Shown: positions 1 to 5,980 of the stretch, in pieces | Numbering within the stretch: the stretch's first letter is position 1 | How the letters are laid out: every line of letters begins with the position of its first letter | From: Acinetobacter lwoffii | GTDB lineage: Bacteria; Pseudomonadota; Gammaproteobacteria; Pseudomonadales; Moraxellaceae | Assembly (NCBI RefSeq): GCF_002321025.1 | Contig: NZ_DCLL01000042.1 | Location: forward strand, 1 to 5,980 | Direction: 5' to 3' | Length of the DNA: 5,980 bases | Made by a program: the position numbers and the translations under genes | Notes under the pieces: generated by a model | Seen by the model: the letters and a program-made list of their open reading frames with translations, nothing else | What the model was told of the DNA's origin: nothing | The model's database searches: none

Positions 1-14
1 GGTTTTAGTTATAA

Positions 15-53
15 ACTTATTCATTCAGGAATTATATTGCTGAATGAATAAGT
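15..53 (-). terminator. Perfect 14-bp inverted repeat after the small gene; candidate terminator
   Basis: Arms at 15-28 and 40-53 (ACTTATTCATTCAG / CTGAATGAATAAGT) are perfectly complementary around an 11-nt loop. The hairpin starts 26 nt past the stop codon of the small gene at 80-280, the usual place for a transcription terminator. Against this, the stem is AT-rich and the minus-strand sequence after it (TTATAACTAAAACC) is only loosely T-rich with no real U-run. It may be a weak or bidirectional terminator or an mRNA 3'-end protecting hairpin. The inverted repeat is seen directly; the function is inferred. Confidence 0.45.
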
Positions 54-79
54 CTAATTGATTTATTTATGCAACCCAA

Positions 80-280
80 CTATTCATTTGATTCATTTGA
101 TTCATTTGATTCATTTGATTCATTATTTTTAACTTGTTTTTGTTTAGAATTTTCAACTTTAGAAGCTTTTAAATTCTTTTCAAGAAATAACAAGCCGCCA
201 TCTGCATAACTAAAACTTGCGATACTAAAGAATGCACTAATTAACAGTAATTTAGTACAAAATTTATTTTTGAATAGCAT
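80..280 (-). CDS. Small predicted secreted peptide with NES tandem repeats, unknown function
   Basis: This 66-residue ORF is not recognised as any named family. Residues 1-26 look like a Sec signal peptide: basic start (K4, K6, K10), hydrophobic core about 11-23, and a likely signal peptidase I site after S-Y-A26, before D27-G-G. The predicted mature peptide is about 40 residues. Its middle (35-51) is lysine-rich and its tail (53-66) is the acidic repeat Asn-Glu-Ser, 4.67 copies, ending directly at a TAG stop. The mature part has no Cys or His, so it is not an obvious Zn/Cu site, though Glu carboxylates could bind cations weakly. The start is the ATG at 280 with a GAGAG (290-294) 9 nt upstream; no other start gives the complete signal peptide. 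It lies 203 bp after czcD on the same strand, so it may be read from its own promoter or by read-through. The clear signal peptide argues for a real gene; any link to metal resistance rests on position only. Confidence 0.6.
   Translation of the reverse strand: MLFKNKFCTKLLLISAFFSIASFSYADGGLLFLEKNLKASKVENSKQKQVKNNESNESNESNESNE
83..124. repeat. 9-bp tandem repeat, 4.67 copies, inside the small gene
   Basis: The plus-strand unit TTCATTTGA occurs four times head to tail at 83-118, followed by TTCATT at 119-124, without mismatch. Read on the minus strand each unit encodes Asn-Glu-Ser (AAT GAA TCA). Because 9 is a multiple of 3, gain or loss of units would lengthen or shorten the peptide tail without shifting frame. 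Copies are identical at DNA level, which suggests recent slippage or conversion rather than old protein-level conservation. Confidence 0.95.
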
Positions 281-483
281 GTTTATTTACTCTCATTTAA
301 TACTTGTTAGATATTCTAACTTTAAAGAATTAACACCCAGAGGACTCATAAATTACATTCTTGTAATTTTAAAGTGTCTCAGGATGGTGTTTAAAGTGCG
401 TGTGATAAATAGAAGTGTAATACAGGAAAATGGTAAGGTTTATCAGCCTAGTCATCTGTCCATTATGTAGAAAGAGCAGCACT
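281..483. other. Gene-free spacer between czcD and the small secreted gene
   Basis: This AT-rich stretch of 203 bp has no convincing gene. It holds three short repeat structures: a dyad GTTAGA-3 nt-TCTAAC at 306-320, an 8-bp hairpin AAATTACA/TGTAATTT at 350-357 and 362-369, and a direct repeat TTTAAAGTG at 368-376 and 390-398. No strong hairpin plus T-run follows czcD, so I see no clear terminator for the czc operon here and transcription may run on into the small gene. A plus-strand ORF of 66 codons in this stretch has no credible features. Confidence 0.6.
297..326 (-). promoter_or_regulatory. Possible promoter with a dyad in its spacer, upstream of the small gene
   Basis: On the minus strand TTTAAA (326-321) and TATTAA (302-297) are 18 bp apart, each matching four of six bases of the sigma-70 -35 and -10 consensus. 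The spacer contains a perfect 6+6 bp dyad with a 3-nt centre (306-320; GTTAGAATATCTAAC on the minus strand), a layout used by MerR-type activators and by many repressors. A difficulty is that a transcript starting about 7 nt past this -10 would begin near 290, clipping the GAGAG ribosome site at 290-294. The dyad is certain; the promoter role is a weak inference. Confidence 0.25.
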
Positions 484-1383
484 TTAATGTTTATGCTGTT
501 CCAATGTATTACATTCCTTACTTTCTATTTGTAACGTAATTTCAGTAATATTATGATTATGTTTTAGAACTTCTAAGGCCTTTTGATAGAGTTGATCTGT
601 ATTGCTATTCGGAGCAACCAAATGAGCAGTTAAATGAATATTTTTTGAGGATATAGCCCAGACTTTCAACTGATGAATCCCTTCAACGCCCTCTAGCTTC
701 AATAAATCATTTCTTAACGACTCAATATCAATCTCATCAGGAACTCCTTCAAGCAGAATATTAATACTTTGTTTTAATAAAATCCAAGTTCGAGGTAAGA
801 CCCAGAAGCCAATTAACACAGCGATTACGGTATCAACCCACATCCACTGGGTAAAATAAATAACTATTCCTCCGATAATCACGCCTATCGATCCTAGAGC
901 ATCACTAAGAACTTCTAAATATGCACCTTTTATATTTAGACTTCCTTCAGCACTAGCAGAAAGGATTTTCATTGAAATCAAATTTACGACCAAACCAATG
1001 ACCGCGACAATCATCATTTCAACACTTTGAATTTCAGCAGGGTTCGTAAAACGTTGATAAGCTTCATATACAATATATATTGCTACCACAAAAAGCATCA
1101 CCGCATTAAACAGAGCCGCTAAAATTTCAAATCGCTGATAGCCAAAAGTTCTTTTATCATCTGCGGCTTTTTTACCAATTTTGATAGCGGCAAGAGCAAT
1201 AGCTAAAGCGGCTACATCAGTAAACATATGAGCTGCATCAGATAACAAAGCCAAACTTTGGGTAATAAAAGCAGCGACAACTTCTACTATTAAAAAAGTA
1301 GTCGTTAAACCTAAGGCAACCATTAACTTCTTACTATTTTCTTCAGTAACAACCGCATGGCTATGATCATGATGTTCTGACAT
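484..1383 (-). CDS. czcD: CzcD: cation diffusion facilitator (Zn2+/Co2+/Cd2+ exporter)
   Basis: This inner-membrane CDF-family antiporter moves divalent cations, mainly Zn2+ with Co2+ and Cd2+, from cytoplasm to periplasm in exchange for protons. At 299 residues it has normal family length. The N-terminus is His-rich (H4, H5, H7, H9). About six membrane helices follow, up to residue ~203, then a cytoplasmic C-terminal domain from ~210 (V-P-D-E-I-D-I-E onward) that normally dimerises and senses metal. The TM2 metal site is visible as D49-A-A-H52-M-F-T-D56. In TM5 the matching site reads E157-V-L-S-D161, with Glu where many Zn-specific CDF proteins have His; as I recall this is common in proteobacterial CzcD. 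The hallmark F-W-V-L-P-R-T-W lies at 193-200. The tail adds H297 and H299. The start at 1383 has AAGGAAA (1391-1397) 7 nt upstream. It is the last czc gene, 86 bp after czcA, separated by a strong hairpin that could set its expression apart. No sign of damage. Confidence 0.95.
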   Translation of the reverse strand: MSEHHDHSHAVVTEENSKKLMVALGLTTTFLIVEVVAAFITQSLALLSDAAHMFTDVAALAIALAAIKIGKKAADDKRTFGYQRFEILAALFNAVMLFVVAIYIVYEAYQRFTNPAEIQSVEMMIVAVIGLVVNLISMKILSASAEGSLNIKGAYLEVLSDALGSIGVIIGGIVIYFTQWMWVDTVIAVLIGFWVLPRTWILLKQSINILLEGVPDEIDIESLRNDLLKLEGVEGIHQLKVWAISSKNIHLTAHLVAPNSNTDQLYQKALEVLKHNHNITEITLQIESKECNTLEQHKH

Positions 1384-1390
1384 AAAATAT

Positions 1391-1397
1391 TTTCCTT
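1391..1397 (-). promoter_or_regulatory. Ribosome binding site of czcD
   Basis: AAGGAAA on the minus strand lies 7 nt before the ATG at 1383. It is outside the hairpin at 1413-1447, so the hairpin would not directly mask it. Because the site lies in non-coding spacer, czcD can be translated independently of czcA. Confidence 0.75.
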
Positions 1398-1412
1398 ATT
1401 CTATTTATGATG

Positions 1413-1447
1413 AGCAGAGATATTGGATAACAGCCAATATCTCTGCT
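1413..1447 (-). repeat. Perfect 14-bp inverted repeat in the czcA-czcD spacer
   Basis: Arms AGCAGAGATATTGG (1413-1426) and CCAATATCTCTGCT (1434-1447) are fully complementary around a 7-nt loop. In the mRNA it would fold 22 nt after the czcA stop and 29 nt before the czcD start. No run of U follows it on either strand, so it does not look like a classical intrinsic terminator. Plausible roles are protecting the 3' end of a processed czcBA message, partial attenuation, or a protein-binding operator. The structure is certain and the role inferred. A TTTACA (-35-like) overlaps its upstream edge on the minus strand, but the matching -10 (TATCCA) is poor. Confidence 0.85.
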
Positions 1448-1469
1448 GTAAATCGACTAATCTATTGGA

Positions 1470-4400
1470 TTAAGAAACTTTCTTTTCATTCATCCAGCGG
1501 TACAGTACGGGCAATAAAACCAATGTAAGCAGGGTAGAGGAGATAATTCCTCCAATAACCACTGTTGCTAAAGGTCTCTGTACTTCTGCCCCAGTTCCGG
1601 TTGCCAAAGCCATCGGGACAAACCCAAGGGACGCCACACAAGCGGTCATCAGCACAGGTCTAAGACGCAAAATTGCACCCTGCCACGTTGCATAATAAAG
1701 GTCATATTGTTGTCGCAACTCTTTGATAAAGGTGAGCATGACTAAGCCATTCAGTACAGCCACCCCCGATAGTGCAATGAAGCCAACCCCTGCTGACATG
1801 GATAATGGAATGTCACGCAACCACAACGCGATTAAGCCTCCACATAAGGCAAACGGTACACCACTAAAGACCAGTAAGCTTTCTTTGATATTATGGAATA
1901 CAGCCATCAATAAAATAAAGATCGTCAACAATGCGAGCGGAACCACCAATTGCATACGCGCTTTTGCAGACATCAGATTTTGAAATTGACCGCCATAATC
2001 TATCCAATAACCGCTTGGTAATTCCTGTTTGGATAACGTGCTCTGAAGCTCTGTTACGAATGAGCCTAAATCACGTCCTTCTACATTTGCAGTAATAACC
2101 ACCCGACGTTTACCATTTTCACGGCTGACCTGATTAATACCCAGGATATTTTCAACGCGTGCCACATCTTGCAGTTGGACTAAACCACCATTCGGCAATT
2201 GAATAGGAAGTACCGCTAACTGTTCAGGACTACGCTGGGATTCATCTAGACGGATGACAAAATCAAAACGCTTGTCTCCCTGTAAAATTGTTCCAACATT
2301 CTGGCCACCGACACTTGTAGCTACCAGATCCTGAATTGCTCTTACCGACAAGCCATATTGTGCAGCTCTGGACTTATCCACCTCTACATTCAACAAGGGT
2401 AAGCCACTGGTCTGTTCTACATTAACGGCTGTCGCGCCTGAAATTGAGTTAATTTTTTGAGAAATTTTATTCGCTTCGCGATTTAGAATCTCCATGTCAT
2501 CACCAAATAATTTGACACCCACATCACTTCGCACCCCTGAAATTAACTCGTTAAAGCGCAGTTCAATGGGTTGCGAGAACTCACTGTTATTTCCCGGCAA
2601 TGTCGCTAAGAAAGTAATCATTCTTTGGCGAAGCTCATCAATCGTTTGTTTTGGATCAGGCCATTCATCATGAGGTTTTAACAGTACCACGCCATCTGAA
2701 ATGTTGGGTGGCATAACATCTGTGGCCACTTCTGCTGTACCGGTACGGGCAAAGATCGCTTTAATTTCAGGAAATTCTTTCAACAGTAACTTTTCAGTAT
2801 TTTCCTGCATTCTCAGTGACTGTTCTAACCCTGTACTTGGGGAACGCATTTGCTGAACAGCAAAATCACCTTCACCCAGTTGAGGTGCAAACTCGCTACC
2901 TGTTTGAGTGGCTAGCACGCCCGTAAGCACTAAAATACAGGCAGCCACAATAGTCACAAATAAACGAAGCTCATAGGCTTTATCTAAAAGCAGTTCATAT
3001 TTGGTTTTAAGCCAATGCATCCAGCGACTTTCGGTTTCCTTGACTTCTCCAGTGACAAATAGGGCAACTGCGGCTGGCACAAAAGTGACAGATAAAATCA
3101 TGGCCCCAATTAAAGCCAGTACAACAGTCATTGCCATAGGATGGAAAAGTTTGGCTTCTACACCCGTCAGGGTAAAGATAGGTAGATAAACCACCAAAAT
3201 AATTAACTGTCCAAAAATCAGAGGACGACGCGCCTGTTTTGCAGCCAAGAAGACTTCTTTAAATCTTTCAGAACGGCTAAGTAAACCACCTTTCAGCTTC
3301 TGAGCTTCTGCTAGCCGACGGATACAGTTTTCTACAATAACCACTGCACCATCAATAATAATACCGAAGTCCAGTGCCCCTAAACTCATCAGATTTGCAC
3401 TAATCTTCTGCTCTGCCATTCCCGTCAAGGTAAACAGCATTGACAGTGGAATAACGCAAGCCGTGATCAGCGCAGCACGGAAATTACCTAGAAAGAGAAA
3501 TAAAATAACAATGACGAGGATTGCACCCTCAATCAAATTTTTCTGAACGGTTTTGATCGCCCGATCAACCAAATGCGTACGGTCATACACAGTCTCAATC
3601 ACCACACCTTTAGGTAGCGATTGCTGGATCGATTGCACCTTTTCATCAATGGCTTGAGCAACGGTACGGCTATTTTCTCCCATCATCATCATGGCAATAC
3701 CCAATACAGTTTCTTCACCATTATAGGTTGCAGCCCCTGTTCTTAAGTCATGACCAATTGAGACATTGGCGACATCTGCCACCCGAATCGGATAGCCGTT
3801 TTTATTGGCAATACTGATGTTCTGGATATCTTCAATCGTGTTTAAAGTGCCGGGAACACGAACCGTTAGCTGTTGTCCATTTTTCTCAATATAGCCAGCA
3901 CCACGGTTTTCATTATTCTCTGTTAAGGCAGTTTGTAAATCAGACAAAGGAATTTGCAATTGTTGCAATCGGTTCAGATCAGGGGCAACCACATAGGTTT
4001 TATTAAAGCCACCGATACTGTTGATCTCAGCAACGCCTTTTACGCGCTGTAATTGCGGTCTTACAATCCAATCCTGAATTTCACGTAAATCCATCGCCGA
4101 ATAAGGGGTTCCATCCGGCTTTTTAGCATTTGGTTCGGCTTTAATCACCCATTGATAGATTTCACCTAAACCTGTCGAAATAGGCGACATGTTAGGTTGC
4201 ACATCTTCAGGCATTTCTCCCATTGCTTCTTGCAAGCGCTGGTTGATAAGCTGTCTGGCCCAGTAAATATCCGTGCCATCTTCAAAAATGATGGTCACTT
4301 GCGATAAGCCGTAGCGTGAAATCGAACGGGTTTGTTCCATTTTCGGCATGCCTGACATGGCATTCTCAATGGGATAGGTAATCCGCTGTTCCATTTCCAA

Positions 4401-4628
4401 AGCCGTAAAGCCATTGGCTGAAGTGTTAATCTGCACCTGAGTATTGGTAATATCCGGTACAGCATCAATCGGTAACTTTTGATAACTATAAATACCAATA
4501 GCAATCCAGGCTGCAATAAACAGCATGACCCAGATTGCGTTATGAATAGAAAACTGGATCAGCCGATCAAACAGCCCTTCAGGTTTTACCGATTCGTGGT
4601 CTGGAATGTGAGGGCTTTTAGTGCTCAT
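1470..4628 (-). CDS. czcA: CzcA: heavy-metal RND efflux pump (HME-RND)
   Basis: This is the inner-membrane, proton-driven pump of the tripartite CzcCBA exporter for Zn2+, Co2+ and Cd2+. At 1052 residues it has full RND length. TM1 is at about 30-48, the first periplasmic porter domain at about 49-360, TM2-TM6 at about 363-526 and TM7 at 556-573. The second porter domain follows at about 575-890, starting with G-S-E-F-A-P-Q-L-G-E-G-D-F (577-589), and TM8-TM12 span about 893-1043. TM4 carries DFGIIIDGAVVIVEN (420-434; DNA 3327-3371). D420, D426 and E433 have the same spacing as the proton-relay residues D402, D408 and E415 known from Cupriavidus metallidurans CzcA. This motif marks the Zn/Co/Cd subclass (HME1) rather than the Cu/Ag pump CusA. 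The ATG at 4628 lies inside the end of czcB (11-bp overlap) and is preceded by AGGAGAGG at 4635-4642, favouring translational coupling. The frame is open throughout with no truncation. Substrate range beyond Zn/Co/Cd cannot be read from sequence. Confidence 0.97.
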   Translation of the reverse strand: MSTKSPHIPDHESVKPEGLFDRLIQFSIHNAIWVMLFIAAWIAIGIYSYQKLPIDAVPDITNTQVQINTSANGFTALEMEQRITYPIENAMSGMPKMEQTRSISRYGLSQVTIIFEDGTDIYWARQLINQRLQEAMGEMPEDVQPNMSPISTGLGEIYQWVIKAEPNAKKPDGTPYSAMDLREIQDWIVRPQLQRVKGVAEINSIGGFNKTYVVAPDLNRLQQLQIPLSDLQTALTENNENRGAGYIEKNGQQLTVRVPGTLNTIEDIQNISIANKNGYPIRVADVANVSIGHDLRTGAATYNGEETVLGIAMMMMGENSRTVAQAIDEKVQSIQQSLPKGVVIETVYDRTHLVDRAIKTVQKNLIEGAILVIVILFLFLGNFRAALITACVIPLSMLFTLTGMAEQKISANLMSLGALDFGIIIDGAVVIVENCIRRLAEAQKLKGGLLSRSERFKEVFLAAKQARRPLIFGQLIILVVYLPIFTLTGVEAKLFHPMAMTVVLALIGAMILSVTFVPAAVALFVTGEVKETESRWMHWLKTKYELLLDKAYELRLFVTIVAACILVLTGVLATQTGSEFAPQLGEGDFAVQQMRSPSTGLEQSLRMQENTEKLLLKEFPEIKAIFARTGTAEVATDVMPPNISDGVVLLKPHDEWPDPKQTIDELRQRMITFLATLPGNNSEFSQPIELRFNELISGVRSDVGVKLFGDDMEILNREANKISQKINSISGATAVNVEQTSGLPLLNVEVDKSRAAQYGLSVRAIQDLVATSVGGQNVGTILQGDKRFDFVIRLDESQRSPEQLAVLPIQLPNGGLVQLQDVARVENILGINQVSRENGKRRVVITANVEGRDLGSFVTELQSTLSKQELPSGYWIDYGGQFQNLMSAKARMQLVVPLALLTIFILLMAVFHNIKESLLVFSGVPFALCGGLIALWLRDIPLSMSAGVGFIALSGVAVLNGLVMLTFIKELRQQYDLYYATWQGAILRLRPVLMTACVASLGFVPMALATGTGAEVQRPLATVVIGGIISSTLLTLVLLPVLYRWMNEKKVS

Positions 4629-5868
4629 GTGAAGCCTCTCCTTTTTCCATCTCAGATTTCAGTAAGAAACTGCCTTGAGCGGCATATTTTTGTCCCTGAT
4701 TAAGCCCATTTACCACTTCAATCCACTGGCTATCCCCAGACGATTGACCTAATTTCACCGGCTGCGGAGTGAATTCAACTTTTTGTCCATGCTGAGTGGC
4801 GACAAAAACCACATCTTTTCCATCGACATTCTGAACTGCGGACTTAAGTACCCGTAGTGCGGTACTTTCACTGCGTTGTTGCAACTGTACGTTTACCATC
4901 AAGTTTGGACGTAATTCGGTTGCATTCGATTCAACTTTTGCTCGCACCTGAAGACGACCTGTTTGAATATCCGCTTCAGTATTTAAGGTTTGAATAACTG
5001 CCCTGTAAACCTTTTCAGTTTGCAAAGATTTAAATTCGATCTTTTGATTCGGGGCTAAGCCCACAATTTCAGAATTTGGAACAATAAATTCAAGCCAGAG
5101 CTGATCTAACCGGTCTATGGTAAAGAGTTGACTTGCTAACTGAACATTTTCCCCGAGAACCAAATCCTTTTTACTGATCACGCCAGAAATTGGGGCTTTT
5201 AAAATATAGCGTCCGTTACTGGCATTCACAGCACCAAATGCACTTAAACGTGATTGGGCCGCTTGAACCTGAATTTGTGCCCGTTTATAACTGTTATAAG
5301 CCCGTTGATAGTCCTGTTTTGCTGAGATACCCTGTGACCACAATTGACGCTCACGCTCAAAGTCTTGTTTCGCCAGTTCCAGATTGGTTTGTTCAATTTT
5401 AAGATTGGCCTGCTGATCAACTAGATCAGGAACAAGCAATGTAGCCAAAGGCTGCCCTTTCTGAACTTTTTGGCCGAGTTCTACATAAACATTTTCTACA
5501 TGACCGCTAAAACTCGGTGAGACATGCGCTTGCTGATCCGTATTCACATTGAGTTTGGCAGGATAAGAACTTAATTTAACCACCGGACCTTGATCGACCG
5601 CTGATAACTGTATGCCCTGTTCCACCAGTTGCTTGGCCGTCAGGCTCACGCCTTCTGCATGCTCTTCGGTTTCACCGCCATGTTCTTCACTTCCATGTTC
5701 CTCTGCGCCTTCTTCCTCTGCATGTTCATCTGATGTTTCAGATTTATTCTTACCCGACAAGATCAAGAAAATACTGAGTAGTACGGTTGCGCCGATGACC
5801 AAACCAATCAGTAGAGGTTGAGAGATTTTTCCGCTCTGTTTTTTTAAGCTGTTTTTAAGATCGAACAT
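4618..5868 (-). CDS. czcB: CzcB: periplasmic adaptor (membrane fusion protein) of the Czc efflux complex
   Basis: CzcB links the CzcA pump to the outer-membrane channel and may capture periplasmic metal and pass it on. The protein has 416 residues. A hydrophobic anchor at about 18-38 has no lipobox Cys, so it is a membrane anchor or uncleaved signal. An acidic, His-containing linker follows at 47-72 (H49, H58, H63, H70 among many Glu). The first lipoyl/biotinyl half is near 113-147, a coiled-coil hairpin spans about 150-210, and the second lipoyl half is near 219-250 (K-A-P-I-S-G-V at 224-230). Beta-barrel and membrane-proximal domains run to about 403. The tail ends E-A-S-H-E-H. I chose the ATG at 5868 over an in-frame ATG at 5961. 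It starts 1 nt after the czcC stop, has GGGGG (5877-5881) 8 nt upstream, and places the membrane anchor near the N-terminus; the longer form would add 31 residues overlapping czcC. Its 3' end overlaps czcA. Confidence 0.95.
   Translation of the reverse strand: MFDLKNSLKKQSGKISQPLLIGLVIGATVLLSIFLILSGKNKSETSDEHAEEEGAEEHGSEEHGGETEEHAEGVSLTAKQLVEQGIQLSAVDQGPVVKLSSYPAKLNVNTDQQAHVSPSFSGHVENVYVELGQKVQKGQPLATLLVPDLVDQQANLKIEQTNLELAKQDFERERQLWSQGISAKQDYQRAYNSYKRAQIQVQAAQSRLSAFGAVNASNGRYILKAPISGVISKKDLVLGENVQLASQLFTIDRLDQLWLEFIVPNSEIVGLAPNQKIEFKSLQTEKVYRAVIQTLNTEADIQTGRLQVRAKVESNATELRPNLMVNVQLQQRSESTALRVLKSAVQNVDGKDVVFVATQHGQKVEFTPQPVKLGQSSGDSQWIEVVNGLNQGQKYAAQGSFLLKSEMEKGEASHEH
4635..4642 (-). promoter_or_regulatory. 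Ribosome binding site of czcA inside the end of czcB
   Basis: AGGAGAGG on the minus strand lies 6 nt before the czcA ATG (4628), within codons of the czcB tail. Ribosomes finishing czcB at 4618 stop 6 nt past the czcA start codon, a typical arrangement for translational coupling that keeps adaptor and pump synthesis matched. Confidence 0.8.
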
Positions 5869-5869
5869 G

Positions 5870-5980
5870 TTAATTTCCCCCACCAATGACAGGCATGGCC
5901 TGTATGTCTTGCCATAAGTTTTGATTAATTTGTGCAATAGCATCTTTCGACATGACTTCACTTGGGCTAATGCCTAAGCT
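5870..5980 (-). CDS. czcC: CzcC: outer-membrane efflux channel, C-terminal end only (cut by window edge)
   Basis: An open frame enters from the window edge and runs 36 codons to a TAA at 5872-5870: SLGISPSEVMSKDAIAQINQ, followed by N-L-W-Q-D-I-Q-A-M-P-V-I-G-G-G-N. The stop lies 1 nt before the czcB ATG, so the two genes must be co-transcribed and are probably translationally coupled. The czcB ribosome site falls within its last codons. In czc clusters the gene before czcB is normally czcC, the TolC-like outer-membrane factor. The visible tail alone has no diagnostic motif, so the name comes from operon order, not from domain evidence. Confidence 0.75.
   Translation of the reverse strand, partial: SLGISPSEVMSKDAIAQINQNLWQDIQAMPVIGGGN
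5877..5881 (-). promoter_or_regulatory. Ribosome binding site that fixes the czcB start
   Basis: GGGGG (in the context GGTGGGGGAAATTAAC) lies 8 nt before the ATG at 5868 on the minus strand, inside the last codons of czcC. It supports the 5868 start of czcB over the upstream in-frame ATG at 5961. Confidence 0.65.

Noticed and set aside
350..369. 8-bp hairpin AAATTACA/TGTAATTT as a terminator of the czc operon
   Set aside because: The stem is nearly all A-T, no T-run follows in the czcD direction, and it lies 115 bp past the czcD stop, so terminator evidence is too weak.
270..470. Plus-strand 66-codon ORF across the spacer
   Set aside because: It overlaps the start of the small secreted gene on the other strand, has no recognisable domain or signal, and its composition looks like translated AT-rich non-coding DNA.
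4295..4516. Minus-strand ORF within the 5' part of czcA
   Set aside because: It is an out-of-frame shadow of czcA with no family features; the czcA frame has clear HME-RND motifs throughout.
1470..4628. Reading of the RND pump as a copper/silver exporter (CusA)
   Set aside because: The TM4 motif D-F-G-x3-D-G-A-x3-V-E-N is that of the Zn/Co/Cd subclass, and the neighbour is czcD rather than cusF.
5612..5821. Plus-strand Ser/Cys-rich ORF
   Set aside because: It is the antisense reading of the Glu/His-rich linker of czcB; its odd composition follows from the GAA/GAG/CAT codons opposite.
5862..5874. ATGTTAATT resembling a XerD half-site of an Acinetobacter pdif module
   Set aside because: No matching XerC half-site is present beside it and the sequence is explained by the czcC stop and czcB start.
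5869..5961. Upstream in-frame ATG extending CzcB by 31 residues
   Set aside because: It lies within the czcC reading frame, adds a non-family sequence before the membrane anchor, and the ATG at 5868 has a better ribosome site and the expected position 1 nt after the czcC stop.

Overview
The window carries a metal-efflux cluster, all on the minus strand, so reading order runs from high to low coordinates. It holds the last 36 codons of a probable outer-membrane channel gene (czcC, cut by the window edge), then complete czcB (periplasmic adaptor), czcA (RND pump) and czcD (cation diffusion facilitator). After a 203-bp gap comes a small uncharacterised gene for a predicted secreted peptide, which ends in a 9-bp tandem repeat. 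The AT-rich DNA, the C-B-A-D order and the protein style suggest a gammaproteobacterium of the Acinetobacter type. That assignment is from general familiarity, not a database search.

Layout: 5980-5870 is the czcC tail; 5868-4618 is czcB, starting 1 nt after the czcC stop; 4628-1470 is czcA, overlapping czcB by 11 bp; 1469-1384 is a spacer with a perfect 14-bp inverted repeat; 1383-484 is czcD; 483-281 is a gene-free spacer with several short repeats; 280-80 is the small exported-peptide gene; 53-15 is another perfect 14-bp inverted repeat, probably the end of the transcription unit.

How the genes work together: CzcA, CzcB and CzcC form the proton-driven complex that moves Zn2+, Co2+ and Cd2+ from periplasm (and possibly cytoplasm) out of the cell. 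CzcD moves the same ions from cytoplasm to periplasm, where the complex can pick them up. The tight packing of C, B and A suggests translational coupling and matched supply. The hairpin before czcD is a candidate point for setting its expression apart from the pump. No czcR/czcS-type regulator gene lies in the window.

The Czc genes belong to a known system and look intact. The least explained parts are the small secreted repeat peptide, the repeat-rich spacer before it, and the czcA-czcD hairpin. I see no convincing new defence or mobile system, no tRNA or rRNA gene, no CRISPR array and no insertion sequence.
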